DNA from: DATBAT01 sp963824805
GTDB lineage: Bacteria > Acidobacteriota > Terriglobia > Terriglobales > Acidobacteriaceae
Direction: 5' to 3'
Length of the DNA: 64,000 nucleotides
NCBI GenBank assembly: GCA_963824805.1
Contig: CAWGQZ010000019.1
Coordinates: 7,602-71,601 of the forward strand
Below, piece by piece: positions 43,980 to 52,357 of this stretch. Made by a program: the position numbers and the translations under genes. The notes under the pieces are model-generated. The model did no database searches and had not been told where the DNA came from. It was given only the letters and a program-made list of their open reading frames with translations. How positions within the stretch are numbered: position 1 is the stretch's first letter; each line of letters starts with the position of its first letter.

Positions 43980-44277
43980 CTAACGGTGATCGTGGTCACG
44001 ATCATCACGGTCATGATCATGGTCGTGCTGGTGCTGATGGCGCCATTCCCAGTAATGCCGCTGCTCGTCCTGGTTTAGGTGGTTGTAGTCGCGATTGTCG
44101 CGATGGCCTTCCACCACCCACTGGTTGTAGTAAACCGTCTCCCGCCGATCCCAATGATGATAATCGCTGCGATAGGGGTCATAAACCCGAACCTGGGAAC
44201 GGGATGCACAACCCAAGGACGCGGTGATCGCCGCAGTCACGAATGACCGAACCGAAGTATCTATAAGCTGGCCGCAT
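43980..44277 (-). CDS. Small His/Asp-rich lipoprotein, frameshift in the signal peptide
   Basis: ATG 44277 follows a strong GGAGG and gives MRPAYRYFGSVI. The neighbouring frame gives VTAAITASLGCAS, so one surplus base near 44241 splits a lipoprotein signal with lipobox SLGC. The mature part (about 75 aa) is aromatic and charged (DYHHWDRRETVYYNQWVVEG, LNQDEQRHYWEWRHQHQ) and ends in alternating His/Asp (DHDHDRDDRDHDHR). The tail suggests metal binding (inference). Proteins of this type occur in Acidobacteriota without known function. Confidence 0.65.
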
Positions 44278-44435
44278 GTTTAGTCCTCCGTAAAAACTGC
44301 CGCAAACTTTTGGTGCGTGAGGGTCTCGCCGCGGTTGTCCATGGGCTAACTCGGCGGCACCGGCCAATGATCTCAGGGATTTCCGCTGAGGGTGGAATCC
44401 CCATAGCCCCTTAGGCCGGATGGAAGAGTATATTT

Positions 44436-44938
44436 TTAGGCCACGAAATATTTAGCCGAGGGTTGGTGCACGACAATAGCGGAGGTACTTTGTTCCGGTT
44501 CCAGCAGGAAGCCCGGTAGTAAGCCGCACCCCGACATTCTCTTCCGGATGCAGCAATGCGAACAGTTTGGTCTGGTCCTCAAGGTTAGGGCACGCAGGAT
44601 ACCCGAATGAATAGCGCGACCCGCGATACTTTTGATGAAACAGATCCAGGATGTGGGGGGAACCATCTCCCGCGATACCCAACTCCTGACGAATCATCTT
44701 GTGCAGATACTCCGCCAGCGCCTCGGCCGTCTCAACACTCAGACCGTGCAGGTAAAGATATTTGGTGTACTCCTCGGCCTCGAACAGCTTTTGCGTAACT
44801 CGCGAAGCCCTGTCGCCGATCGTCATCAGCGATAGGCCAATTACATCCATCGCGTTCTGGAAGTTTTGGGAGCGAAGAAATCTGAGATGCAAAGCTTTCG
44901 GCCTCCCACTGGCGAGGAAACCTCAAATCCACTGCCAC
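44436..44938 (-). pseudogene. Remnant of the MetH cobalamin-dependent methionine synthase activation domain
   Basis: Only the C-terminal activation (SAM-binding) domain is recognisable, spread over several frames. In order these are LRFPRQ; GGRKLCISDFFAPKTSRT; MDVIGLSLMTIGDRASRV to YLYLHGLSVETAEALAEYLH and RGSRYSFGYPACPNLEDQ; and LLEPEQSTSAIVVHQPSAKY to the stop at 44436. RGxRYSFGYPACP is the SAM-binding signature. The rest of MetH is absent: a terminator and nuoI lie immediately upstream. It is either a decayed fragment or a stand-alone activation-domain gene hit by at least three indels. Confidence 0.7.
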
Positions 44939-44998
44939 AATGGAATACTGCGCGGAAGCGGATCCCTGCGTTCAACTGGAGTGCCGCCGGAACACAAA

Positions 44999-45020
44999 CG
45001 CCGGCCCGCAAGGGCCGGCG
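44999..45020 (-). terminator. Intrinsic terminator after nuoI
   Basis: Perfect 9-bp stem (44999-45007 with 45012-45020) closed by GCAA on the plus strand; on the minus strand it is followed by TTTGTGTT. It sits 29 bp after the nuoI stop, so nuoI ends its own transcript. Confidence 0.75.
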
Positions 45021-45048
45021 CTCAATTCGATACCTGTTGCTTGAACTC

Positions 45049-45586
45049 TTACTCTCCCGGCGCAACTTCGGCAGGCGCTCCACCCAGCACTTCCACCTGA
45101 TTGAACACCGAATTCGCTCCCAGATGTGCCGGCTTGGCTGCCAGCATCTGCTCTTTGCGGTATACCAGGCTGCTGGCATTAAAAGTGGCCAGCTCAAATC
45201 CGTGTCCGTGAGTGATCGCATCCGTCGGACAAGCCTCCACGCAGTATCCGCAGAAAATGCAGCGGTTGTAGTCGATGTTGTAAACCTTGGCGTAACGCTC
45301 CGCGCCCGCTAACCCGGTTCTCTTCCGTATTCTCGGCGGCCTCGATATAAATGCAGTTCGACGGACAGGCGGCAGCGCATAGAAAACAGGCCACGCACTT
45401 TTCCAACCCATTCTCGTCCCGCTGCAGGACGTGGATCCCACGGAATCGTTCCTGGAACTTGGCTCCCCGAAGCGGTCCTGGACCGTCCGGATAGTTCTCT
45501 ACCGTCGTAGGCTGGAACATCTCCATGAAGGTGATGCTCATGCCCTTGGCGATTGCCCCAATATTTTTCAGGATCGGCATGAACAC
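45049..45586 (-). CDS. nuoI: NADH-quinone oxidoreductase subunit I (orphan), one frameshift
   Basis: Complex I subunit carrying two [4Fe-4S] clusters. ATG 45586 (MFMPILKNIGAIAKGMSITF) is followed by CVACFLCAAACP in the first frame. AERYAKVYNIDYNRCIFCGY and CVEACPTDAITHGHGFELA continue in the next frame, ending at 45049. A surplus base near 45305 accounts for the break. The repaired protein is about 178 aa with both CxxCxxCxxxCP motifs. No other nuo gene is adjacent, unlike the usual nuoA-N operon, so it may be a second copy of nuoI. Confidence 0.88.
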
Positions 45587-45715
45587 TAGTATACCGGAGA
45601 GCCTGTCATTCCCGCGTGCCTAGGCTTAACCAGAAAGCTCCGTTTACATTTTGGAACTCGTCTTGCTGTGCCGTCATCCTTGGCTTCCATCGCGGCGGGT
45701 AGAATAGGTTCGGCT

Positions 45716-46102
45716 ATGATCTCCAACGCAGGTTTCATGCTGGCAGTTGCGCTTGTTTCTCTGCTGGCGATGAAAGTGATGCCGCAGGAAAGCAGCCCAG
45801 TCGAAATCTCGCCTGACAAACTGGAATTTTCGGTTCAGTCGGCTGATGCCGCCACCCCGCCTCAAAGCGTGACCGTGACCAACCGTAGTTCGTCAACCAT
45901 AAGAGTCACCAACATCCTGATTTCGGGTATCGACTTTTCTCAATCTAATAGCTGCGACAAGGCGATGGCATCCGGAGACAAATGCTCCATCGAAGTGAGT
46001 TTTCATCCTGCAACCTCCGGCACCCGCCTGGGGGCTCTTCAGATAGCATGGTCCGGTGGGACCCGCCCGCGCATGGTGCCTTTAACCGGCGCAGCGCCAT
46101 AG
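45716..46102 (+). CDS. Exported SPD-2/Hydin-type (choice-of-anchor) domain protein
   Basis: 128 aa from ATG 45716, which gives an N-terminal hydrophobic helix (FMLAVALVSLLAMKV). The rest is one immunoglobulin-like ASPM-SPD-2-Hydin repeat: SPDKLEFSVQSADAATPPQS, VTVTNRSSSTIRVTNILISG, CSIEVSFHPATSGTRLGALQ. Multi-repeat versions are abundant in Acidobacteriota surface proteins; this is a single-repeat form. Function unknown. Confidence 0.8.
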   Translation: MISNAGFMLAVALVSLLAMKVMPQESSPVEISPDKLEFSVQSADAATPPQSVTVTNRSSSTIRVTNILISGIDFSQSNSCDKAMASGDKCSIEVSFHPATSGTRLGALQIAWSGGTRPRMVPLTGAAP

Positions 46103-46170
46103 CCACCGAAGGCATACAGCCTTGATCCCTCGCGCAGCATCGTAGAGGCCTTAACTACAGGAGGCGGACA

Positions 46171-46929
46171 TTGGCGACATCCTTGGAAATTCAGCCCGAA
46201 CAACCAGTAAGCCGGACAGAGAATACCGGGAAACAGATTCGCAACACCATCCTGCAGGCCATCCCCGAAAGTGAGTATTCCCTTCTGCGGTCCTATCTAC
46301 AGACCGTCCGTCTGGAACACCAACAGATTCTGTTCCAGCCCAACGAAACCATTGAGTACTGCTACTTTCCCAATTCAGGAATGGTCTCTATGGTGGTGGT
46401 CACAAAGGAAGGATCAAGCGTAGAAGTCGGCGTGGTCGGGTTTGAAGGCTTTGTGGGACTTCCCGTGGCCTTCGGCTTTGAGACCAGTCCTCTGCAGGCC
46501 ATCATCCAGGTTTCGCCCGCGGAAGCGGTTCGTATAAAGGCGGACACATTGCGGCGGCTGATCGGATCCGCACCGGAACTCAAAGTCCAACTTGACCGTT
46601 TTGCGGTGATTCAGGGAGCCATTGTCGGGCAGTTGGCGGCATGCAATCGCGTACACGAGCTTGAACCAAGATTGGCCCGCTGGCTGGCTATGAGCCACGA
46701 CCGGGTCCAGACCGATACCATGAATCTGACCCAGGAGTTCTTGTCGGAAATGCTGGGGACCGCCAGGCCGAGTGTGACCCTTGCCGCTGGCGCCCTGCAG
46801 CGGAAAGGCGCCATCGAATACGTTCGCGGCGCAATCAAGGTGCAGAACCGCGAGGTGCTCGAGCAGTCAGCGTGCGGGTGCTATGAAGTCATTCGGAAAT
46901 ACAATACTGCGATGGGATTGCAAGCTTAG
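46171..46929 (+). CDS. Crp/Fnr-type transcriptional regulator
   Basis: 252 aa. TTG 46171 is chosen because AGGAGG lies directly ahead. The cyclic-nucleotide-binding beta-barrel spans about 30-150 (ILFQPNETIEYCYFPNSGMV, VGVVGFEGFVGLPVAFGF). The C-terminal helix-turn-helix includes LTQEFLSEMLGTARPSVTLA. It lacks the four Cys of Fnr, and the cAMP-phosphate Arg-Ser pair of Crp is not evident, so the effector is unknown. The stop overlaps the end of the convergent ubiD-type gene by 4 bases. Confidence 0.9.
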   Translation: MATSLEIQPEQPVSRTENTGKQIRNTILQAIPESEYSLLRSYLQTVRLEHQQILFQPNETIEYCYFPNSGMVSMVVVTKEGSSVEVGVVGFEGFVGLPVAFGFETSPLQAIIQVSPAEAVRIKADTLRRLIGSAPELKVQLDRFAVIQGAIVGQLAACNRVHELEPRLARWLAMSHDRVQTDTMNLTQEFLSEMLGTARPSVTLAAGALQRKGAIEYVRGAIKVQNREVLEQSACGCYEVIRKYNTAMGLQA

Positions 46930-48470
46930 CCCAATCCCAGTTCTTTCCATTTCTTGTCAACCAGAGCCTTCGTTTTTTCGTCCATTAGGATTTCGTCAGG
47001 CCAGGGCCGATTAAATCCCTCAGTGGCCCACTTGCGGGTGGCGTCGATTCCCATTTTCGAGCCGAAATTAGGCAGGCGCGAGGCATGGTCCAGCGAGTCC
47101 ACAGGGCCCAGTGTGAACTGAATATCCCGCTCCGGGTCGATATGGTTGAGAGCCTTTAGCGTCACGTCCCCGATATTCTGTACGTCGACGTTTTCGTCAA
47201 CCACCACAATGCACTTGGTGAACATTGCCTGCCCCAGCGACCAGATCGCATTCATTACCTTGCGCGCCTGTCCGGGGTAAGACTTCTTGATGGAAACAAT
47301 CATCAGATTGTGGAAAACGCCTTCGAGGGGAAGGTTGATGTCTACGATTTCTGGGATTGTCAGTTTCATGAGCGGCAGGAAAATGCGCTCCACCGCTTTG
47401 CCCATCCATCCATCTTCCATCGGCGGCTTGCCCACGATGGTGGTCGAGTAGATGGGATCTTTGCGATGCGTAATGCAGGTAATGTGGAACACTGGATAGT
47501 TGTCTTCGAGCGAGTAAAAGCCGGTGTGGTCTCCGAAAGGCCCTTCGGTGCGCAGCTCGTCGAGTTCTACATAACCTTCCAGAATGATTTCAGCCGCCGC
47601 CGGAACTTCCAGGTCAACGGTTTCGCACTTTACCAACTCGAGCGGCTTCTGCCGAAGGAATCCGGCAATCAGATATTCCTCCACATCGGGAGGCGCAGGA
47701 ACGATGGCTGAGAATGTGAGCGATGGGTCAGTGCCGATGGCTACCGCCACCTCCATCTTGCCCGTAGGACGGTCCCCTTCCGGCCGAATTGACCCTCCCG
47801 AACTCCGGGCCATGATATCCACAGCCGCCGAGGATCTCGTGGGATCCGCCTGTGCGGCCTCTGCGCGCAACCTCTCGCGGTAATGTTCCGCTCCTACTTT
47901 CTGACGCTGCCAGTGCATGCCGGTTGTTTGTCCGTCAAAGACCTGCATGCGGTACATTCCCACATTTCGCTTGCCGGTCTTGGGATCGCGCGTTATTACG
48001 CATGGAAAGGTGATGAATCTTCCGGCATCCTTCGGCCAACACTGCAGAATCGGAAAGTAATCGAGCGAGAAATCGGTCTTTCGAATGACCTCTTTGCAGG
48101 GACCGGTATTGACTCCCTTGGGGAAGAACTTCCCCATTTCCGCCAGCATGGGCAGCATTTTCACTTTGTCGAGAAAGCCTTGCGGGGATTTCACGTCCAT
48201 GAAATGCCGAATGCGGTCAGCCACCTCATCCAGGGCATCGACCTCGAGAGCCAGGTTCATGCGCCGCGCCGAACCGAACTGGTTGATCAAAACCCGTGCA
48301 CCCGGCTTTCCTTTGATGTTCCGGAAAAGCAGGGCCGGACCGCCCTTCTTGCTGACGCGGTCCGCAATTTCAGTGATTTCCAGGATGGGATTGACTTCGG
48401 TGGCGATCTGTTTCAACTCGTTGGCGCGTTCCAGTGCCGCGATCCACTCACGAAGACTCTCGTATGCCAA
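46926..48470 (-). CDS. ubiD: UbiD-family (prenyl-FMN) decarboxylase
   Basis: 514 aa, ATG 48470. UbiD enzymes decarboxylate unsaturated or aromatic acids with prenylated FMN. Signature stretches are PALLFRNIKG, GRFITFPCVITRDPKTGKRN, GMYRMQVFDG, VAVAIGTDPSLTFSAI and EGPFGDHTGFYSLEDNYPVF, which contains the conserved acidic site. It could serve menaquinone/ubiquinone synthesis or aromatic degradation. No UbiX flavin prenyltransferase is nearby. Confidence 0.92.
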   Translation of the reverse strand: MAYESLREWIAALERANELKQIATEVNPILEITEIADRVSKKGGPALLFRNIKGKPGARVLINQFGSARRMNLALEVDALDEVADRIRHFMDVKSPQGFLDKVKMLPMLAEMGKFFPKGVNTGPCKEVIRKTDFSLDYFPILQCWPKDAGRFITFPCVITRDPKTGKRNVGMYRMQVFDGQTTGMHWQRQKVGAEHYRERLRAEAAQADPTRSSAAVDIMARSSGGSIRPEGDRPTGKMEVAVAIGTDPSLTFSAIVPAPPDVEEYLIAGFLRQKPLELVKCETVDLEVPAAAEIILEGYVELDELRTEGPFGDHTGFYSLEDNYPVFHITCITHRKDPIYSTTIVGKPPMEDGWMGKAVERIFLPLMKLTIPEIVDINLPLEGVFHNLMIVSIKKSYPGQARKVMNAIWSLGQAMFTKCIVVVDENVDVQNIGDVTLKALNHIDPERDIQFTLGPVDSLDHASRLPNFGSKMGIDATRKWATEGFNRPWPDEILMDEKTKALVDKKWKELGLG

Positions 48471-48656
48471 ACCCGCGCTCCTCAGGAAGCACGATTATAA
48501 GGCATGAAAAACCGTCCCGCTGGTCGCGGCGAGTCCGGGTCTGGAAATGGTCAAATTTCGCACCGGCAGCTAACCGCAGGCCATCCCTGCCCGTCTACAA
48601 GATATTCCTGATTGCCTCGACGGGGTGAATTTGAATAAATAGCCATGGAGGAAGCG

Positions 48657-48818
48657 ATGAACATTGGACCTTGCTGCCCGCGCTGCTCTTCACCGCTTGT
48701 GAGCATCCGGACAAGTGCCGGACTTCATTTCACCTGTCCCAACTATCCAAACTGCGCCACTCCGCTTCCGATGACAAAGCCGCCGCAAAGCATTGGCTCG
48801 ACTGCAAGAGCTGCCTGA
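48657..48818 (+). CDS. 53 aa zinc-ribbon microprotein
   Basis: ATG 48657 preceded by GGAGGAAGC. Reads MNIGPCCPRCSSPLVSIRTS and then GLHFTCPNYPNCATPLPM. CPRC and CPNYPNC form a four-Cys zinc ribbon like the topoisomerase I C-terminal fingers. The rest is a short unstructured tail to TGA 48818. No partner is apparent; one of four tiny genes in this 1.2 kb stretch. Confidence 0.65.
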   Translation: MNIGPCCPRCSSPLVSIRTSAGLHFTCPNYPNCATPLPMTKPPQSIGSTARAA

Positions 48819-48886
48819 TTTCTTAAGAGTTTTTGATTGGAGTTCTGGGGAGGAGCACCCGCTTCAGCCCGTGCCGTTTCCCGATG

Positions 48887-49027
48887 CTAAGCGGCTTCAA
48901 CGTTTTTTTCAGGCCACACTTCTACGATGTTGAACTTTTGAAGTATTCTTTCCACCAGCTCAACCAGCGGAATCAATTCCCTTTCCGCCTCCCCGTAGAA
49001 ATTAAGATCCCTGATTTCTGGTTCCAT
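48887..49027 (-). CDS. 46 aa acidic helical microprotein
   Basis: ATG 49027 has GGAGG 6 bases ahead, which decides the start against a longer upstream frame. Sequence MEPEIRDLNFYGEAERELIP then LVELVERILQKFNIVEVWPE is acidic and mostly helical. No family recognised. Confidence 0.5.
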   Translation of the reverse strand: MEPEIRDLNFYGEAERELIPLVELVERILQKFNIVEVWPEKNVEAA

Positions 49028-49352
49028 GTGGGCCTCCTCGGACTGCTTGGTCAATGTACCGATGGACTCGGAACCCGGGCATCGGGCAATTCCTGTACGA
49101 GCACATAACCAAAGGCCAGTGGCCATTTTCGGAGTTTTCGGTGGCGCGAGCGCCCCCGCGAGAGCCTTATCTTTCCCTAACTGGAAGGTCAAACGTTACG
49201 GCCACCAATTCGTGTAAAATTAATGCGGCGAGTAGAAATCAATCCGTCGCGCGCAGCGACGTTTGGCTAATCGACACCCAGCCGTAAATTACTCCCAATT
49301 TCATCTCGACCCCCGGGCGCGGCCCGCGTCAAATTCGTGTCAGGAGACATCG

Positions 49353-49532
49353 ATGGCAAAGATTGCAAAAACAGCAGATCGCAAAAAGGAAATGGATACC
49401 TCGAAAAGCACAGACTGTCCCAAGTGTGGCAAGCCCACCCGCATCGTAAAGCGGGTAAAAGACCGGGACCGCGGCGTCCCCGGTGGCATCTTCATCTCCT
49501 GCTCAGCTTGCGAATTCTTCGAGAAGCTCTAA
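49353..49532 (+). CDS. 59 aa zinc-finger microprotein
   Basis: ATG 49353 preceded by AGGAGA. A Lys-rich N-terminus (MAKIAKTADRKKEMDTSK) precedes CPKCGKPTRIVKRVKD and ISCSACEFFEKL, a four-Cys zinc ribbon. It is basic overall and may bind RNA or ribosomes (inference). It ends 40 bp before a perfect hairpin. Confidence 0.75.
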   Translation: MAKIAKTADRKKEMDTSKSTDCPKCGKPTRIVKRVKDRDRGVPGGIFISCSACEFFEKL

Positions 49533-49572
49533 CCGCAAACCACTCAATAAGAGGCCTGACATCTCGACCGGA

Positions 49573-49603
49573 GCAAGATGATCCGCAAAGCGGATCATCT
49601 TGC
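49573..49603. terminator. Perfect 14-bp inverted repeat between convergent microprotein genes
   Basis: Arms 49573-49586 and 49590-49603 are exactly complementary with loop AAA. There is no clear T-run on either side, so it is either a U-poor terminator or another structural element. Confidence 0.5.
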
Positions 49604-49677
49604 GGAGGGTTGAATTTGCCTGCAATGGTGTCGCGCCCGCGACACGATGTCTCCAAGGCCAGACCGCGATGGCAAGT

Positions 49678-49842
49678 TCACCGGCGCAAAGCCGCCAGAA
49701 TCTTTTCCTGGTTCTTCACAATGAGGTCAAGCGTCTGCTGATTTTTCTTAATCTCCTCCTGGTTTTTCAGGATGAGAGTCTGGTTTTGAAGAATCATTTT
49801 CTGATTGGCGAGCACATCGGTTTCGGAGAGGGTTTGTGCCAT
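49678..49842 (-). CDS. 54 aa coiled-coil microprotein with NQ-spaced heptads
   Basis: ATG 49842 follows AGGAGG. The sequence begins MAQTLSETDVLANQKMILQN and continues with QTLILKNQEEIKKNQQTLDL and IVKNQEKILAALRR. Ile/Leu at a/d positions alternate with Asn-Gln pairs every seven residues, predicting one continuous parallel coiled coil, probably a homo-oligomer. There is no signal, membrane or catalytic feature. Similar NQ-repeat microproteins are seen in Acidobacteriota without known role (recollection, not checked). Confidence 0.75.
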   Translation of the reverse strand: MAQTLSETDVLANQKMILQNQTLILKNQEEIKKNQQTLDLIVKNQEKILAALRR

Positions 49843-50006
49843 GGGAAGCCTCCTGGAATATTTCTACTGAAGAGATTTCAGACGATATCACACATCGCGG
49901 GTACCGCAATCACAGCGTCTGGCTGCCCGGCCTCCCTGCCCTTGGCTTGTGACCATCATCCGCGTATCGTACTGATCTGATCACTTTCCCAACGTGAGGA
50001 CTGACT

Positions 50007-51359
50007 GTGCACCAATGGAATCGTAGGAGTTTTCTTCAGCTTGCCAGCGGAGCGACCGCAGGAACCCTGCTCACCAAAAACGTGTATGCCCTGGCTCCGC
50101 TCCAGACCGAGCCCGCCAAGCCGGTGGCGGCGAATGACCACATCCAGATCGCGCTGATCGGTGCTGGCGGCCAGGGCCAGGGGGATACGACCCATGCCGT
50201 GCAGGTGCCTGGGGTGAAGCTGGTGGCGGTGGCCGATTGCTATGACGGTCGGCTCGAGCATAGCAAGGAACTTTGGGGACAAGATGTCTTCACCACCCGC
50301 GACTATAACGAGATTCTCGCGCGGAAAGATATTGACGCGGTCATCATCGGCACCCCTGACCACTGGCACAAGCAAGCATCGGTCGACGCGATGAAGGCGG
50401 GTAAAGACGTTTATTGCGAAAAGCCCATGATCCACCTGTACTCCGATGGGCCGGAGATGATCGACGCGGCGAAGGCGAACAAACGAATCCTGCAGATCGG
50501 CAGCCAGCGGGTGAGTTCGATCATCTACGCCAAGGCTAAGGAACTGCTGGCTGCGGGTGCGATCGGGCAACTGAACATGGTGACAGCGCGCTGGGACCGC
50601 AACTCTTCGATGGGAGCCTGGAATTACACGGTGGCCCCCGATGCCTCCACCGCAACCTGCGACTGGCCGCGCTTTCTGGGGACAGCACCGAAGATTCCGT
50701 TCAATGGCGAGCACTTCTTCCAGTGGCGCAAGTGGAAGGCATACGGCACCGGCGTGGCCGGCGATCTGTTTGTCCATCTTTTCAGCGGAACCCACTTCAT
50801 AACCGGGGCTCACGGTCCTACCCGTGCGATGGCGACCGGTGGGCTGCGCTTCTGGAAAGATGGCCGCGATGCTGCCGATGTGATGCTTGGACTGTTTGAC
50901 TATCGGGAGGGCTTCAATCTCAGTCTACGTGTGAATTTTGTTGATGGAGGCGAAGAGAGCGAGGGCCTGACCTTCACCGGTTCCGAAGGAACCATGGACA
51001 TTGCCGGACAAACCGTCAGCGTCAACCAGGTGCCACGCGAGAAAGACCCGGGGCTGTTCGTGAACAGCTTCCCCGAGGCAATGCAAAAACAAATTCGCGC
51101 GGATCACGAGAAGAAGTATCCCAAGCCGCATCCCGATGGACCGCCCGAAGCAGGTTACGAAAAGTATGTGGCGCCCGAGGGATACAGCGACAGTTACGAC
51201 CACTTCAAGAATTTCTTCGCGGCTGTTCGCAGCCGTCGGCCGGTTGTAGAAGACGGGGTCTTCGGCTACCGCGCCGCCGGAGCAGCGTTGCTTGCCAATC
51301 TCAGCATCGAGCGTGGCGAAGTAGTGCATTGGGACCCCGATGCCATGAAGTTGGTGTAG
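50007..51359 (+). CDS. Gfo/Idh/MocA-family oxidoreductase with Tat signal
   Basis: 450 aa, GTG start. The N-terminus NRRSFLQLASGATAGTLL is a twin-arginine export signal, so the enzyme is folded with its cofactor before export. The NAD(P)-binding site is IALIGAGGQGQGDTTHAV, and the conserved EKP is in VYCEKPMIHL. The C-terminal alpha/beta domain and VNFVDGGEESEGLTFTGSEG follow. Members oxidise or rearrange sugars or cyclitols; such exported forms are common in Acidobacteriota and Planctomycetota. Substrate unknown. Confidence 0.92.
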   Translation: MHQWNRRSFLQLASGATAGTLLTKNVYALAPLQTEPAKPVAANDHIQIALIGAGGQGQGDTTHAVQVPGVKLVAVADCYDGRLEHSKELWGQDVFTTRDYNEILARKDIDAVIIGTPDHWHKQASVDAMKAGKDVYCEKPMIHLYSDGPEMIDAAKANKRILQIGSQRVSSIIYAKAKELLAAGAIGQLNMVTARWDRNSSMGAWNYTVAPDASTATCDWPRFLGTAPKIPFNGEHFFQWRKWKAYGTGVAGDLFVHLFSGTHFITGAHGPTRAMATGGLRFWKDGRDAADVMLGLFDYREGFNLSLRVNFVDGGEESEGLTFTGSEGTMDIAGQTVSVNQVPREKDPGLFVNSFPEAMQKQIRADHEKKYPKPHPDGPPEAGYEKYVAPEGYSDSYDHFKNFFAAVRSRRPVVEDGVFGYRAAGAALLANLSIERGEVVHWDPDAMKLV

Positions 51360-51781
51360 GTTCGATCTGCAAATGGTTTAGCTCGTACTCGTGCTTGGGC
51401 ACCACTTCCCAAAAAAGCGAGAGGCAGGGCACCCTCAGGCTTGCCTGTGGGAGGGCGGGAGGAGCGTCTTCGCAGGTTTCCATCTTCGCTGCCTCCCTGG
51501 ATGCTCGGGAAGTCGGACCCCGAGCTGACGCATTCAAGTTTAGCGTCCCGGCCAGTGTTACCGCCAGATTCGCTCAGCTTATAATTGCGCGGATGTCGGG
51601 CATTCCTTCTCATCTCTGGACGCATACCACAGGCCAGCGCTGGATCGAGGATCCTTACCTTTGCATTCAGCACTCACAATTTTCATTCGCCACTACGCGC
51701 GCAGTTAGGAGGTCTGCGGGCCATTGAAATTCTTCCCAGTCGTGGATTAAATAAAGTGAAGGTCTCACGCAAAGGAAAACT
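51360..51781. other. 422 bp without a supported gene
   Basis: No coding frame with a plausible start or conserved composition was found on either strand. The last part is AT-richer and carries AAAGGA just before the DinB-type start codon, so it probably holds that gene's promoter. Confidence 0.5.
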
Positions 51782-52291
51782 ATGAATCTTACTGATCTGA
51801 TTTCGCAGGATTTGAAACGAGAGACAGAAGGCACACGCCGCGTGCTTGCGCGCGTCCCCGAGGGACGCGACGACTGGAGACCTCATCCGAAATCAATGCC
51901 GCTGGGATATTTAGCTACATTGGTCGCGACGCTGCCTTCGTGGATAGTGATGATGGTGAACCAGGACCAGTGGGATCTCGCTCCTCCGGGAGGCGAGCGT
52001 GTTCAGCCACCGAAGCTCACCACCCGAAGCCAATGGTTGGCGGCTCACGACGACAGCGTGAAGAAGGCGCAGGAGACACTGGCGGAGACGACCGACGCAC
52101 ACCTGATGACTCCATGGAAATTTATGGTCAGCGGGCATGTGGTGAGCGAATTGCCGAGACACATTATGATTCGCGACAGCGTGCTGAACCATCTGGCGCA
52201 TCACTCCGGACAACTAACCGTTTATCTTCGCCTCAATGAGCAGCTGGTTCCAGGGATATACGGGCCGTCGGCGGATGAATCATTCGGTTAA
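51782..52291 (+). CDS. DinB-like four-helix metalloprotein
   Basis: 169 aa, ATG behind AAAGGA. Fits the DinB/DUF664 superfamily: LISQDLKRETEGTRRVLARV, PSWIVMMVNQDQWDLAPP, then NHLAHHSGQLTVYLRLNEQL, where the His of HHSGQL normally binds metal. The first ligand position (usually His in helix 2) is not obvious. Members include thiol-dependent transferases and damage-induced proteins; role unknown. Confidence 0.83.
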   Translation: MNLTDLISQDLKRETEGTRRVLARVPEGRDDWRPHPKSMPLGYLATLVATLPSWIVMMVNQDQWDLAPPGGERVQPPKLTTRSQWLAAHDDSVKKAQETLAETTDAHLMTPWKFMVSGHVVSELPRHIMIRDSVLNHLAHHSGQLTVYLRLNEQLVPGIYGPSADESFG

Positions 52292-52357
52292 TGGGGCGTT
52301 CTAAGGTCGCAGAGACGTCTCTTCGCTACGTCTCCAGGCTCGTTCTCGACGCAAATC

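Noticed and set aside
48887..49192. Longer 101-codon version of the minus-strand microprotein
   Set aside because: The upstream part has no conserved character, and the GGAGG is placed for the internal ATG at 49027.
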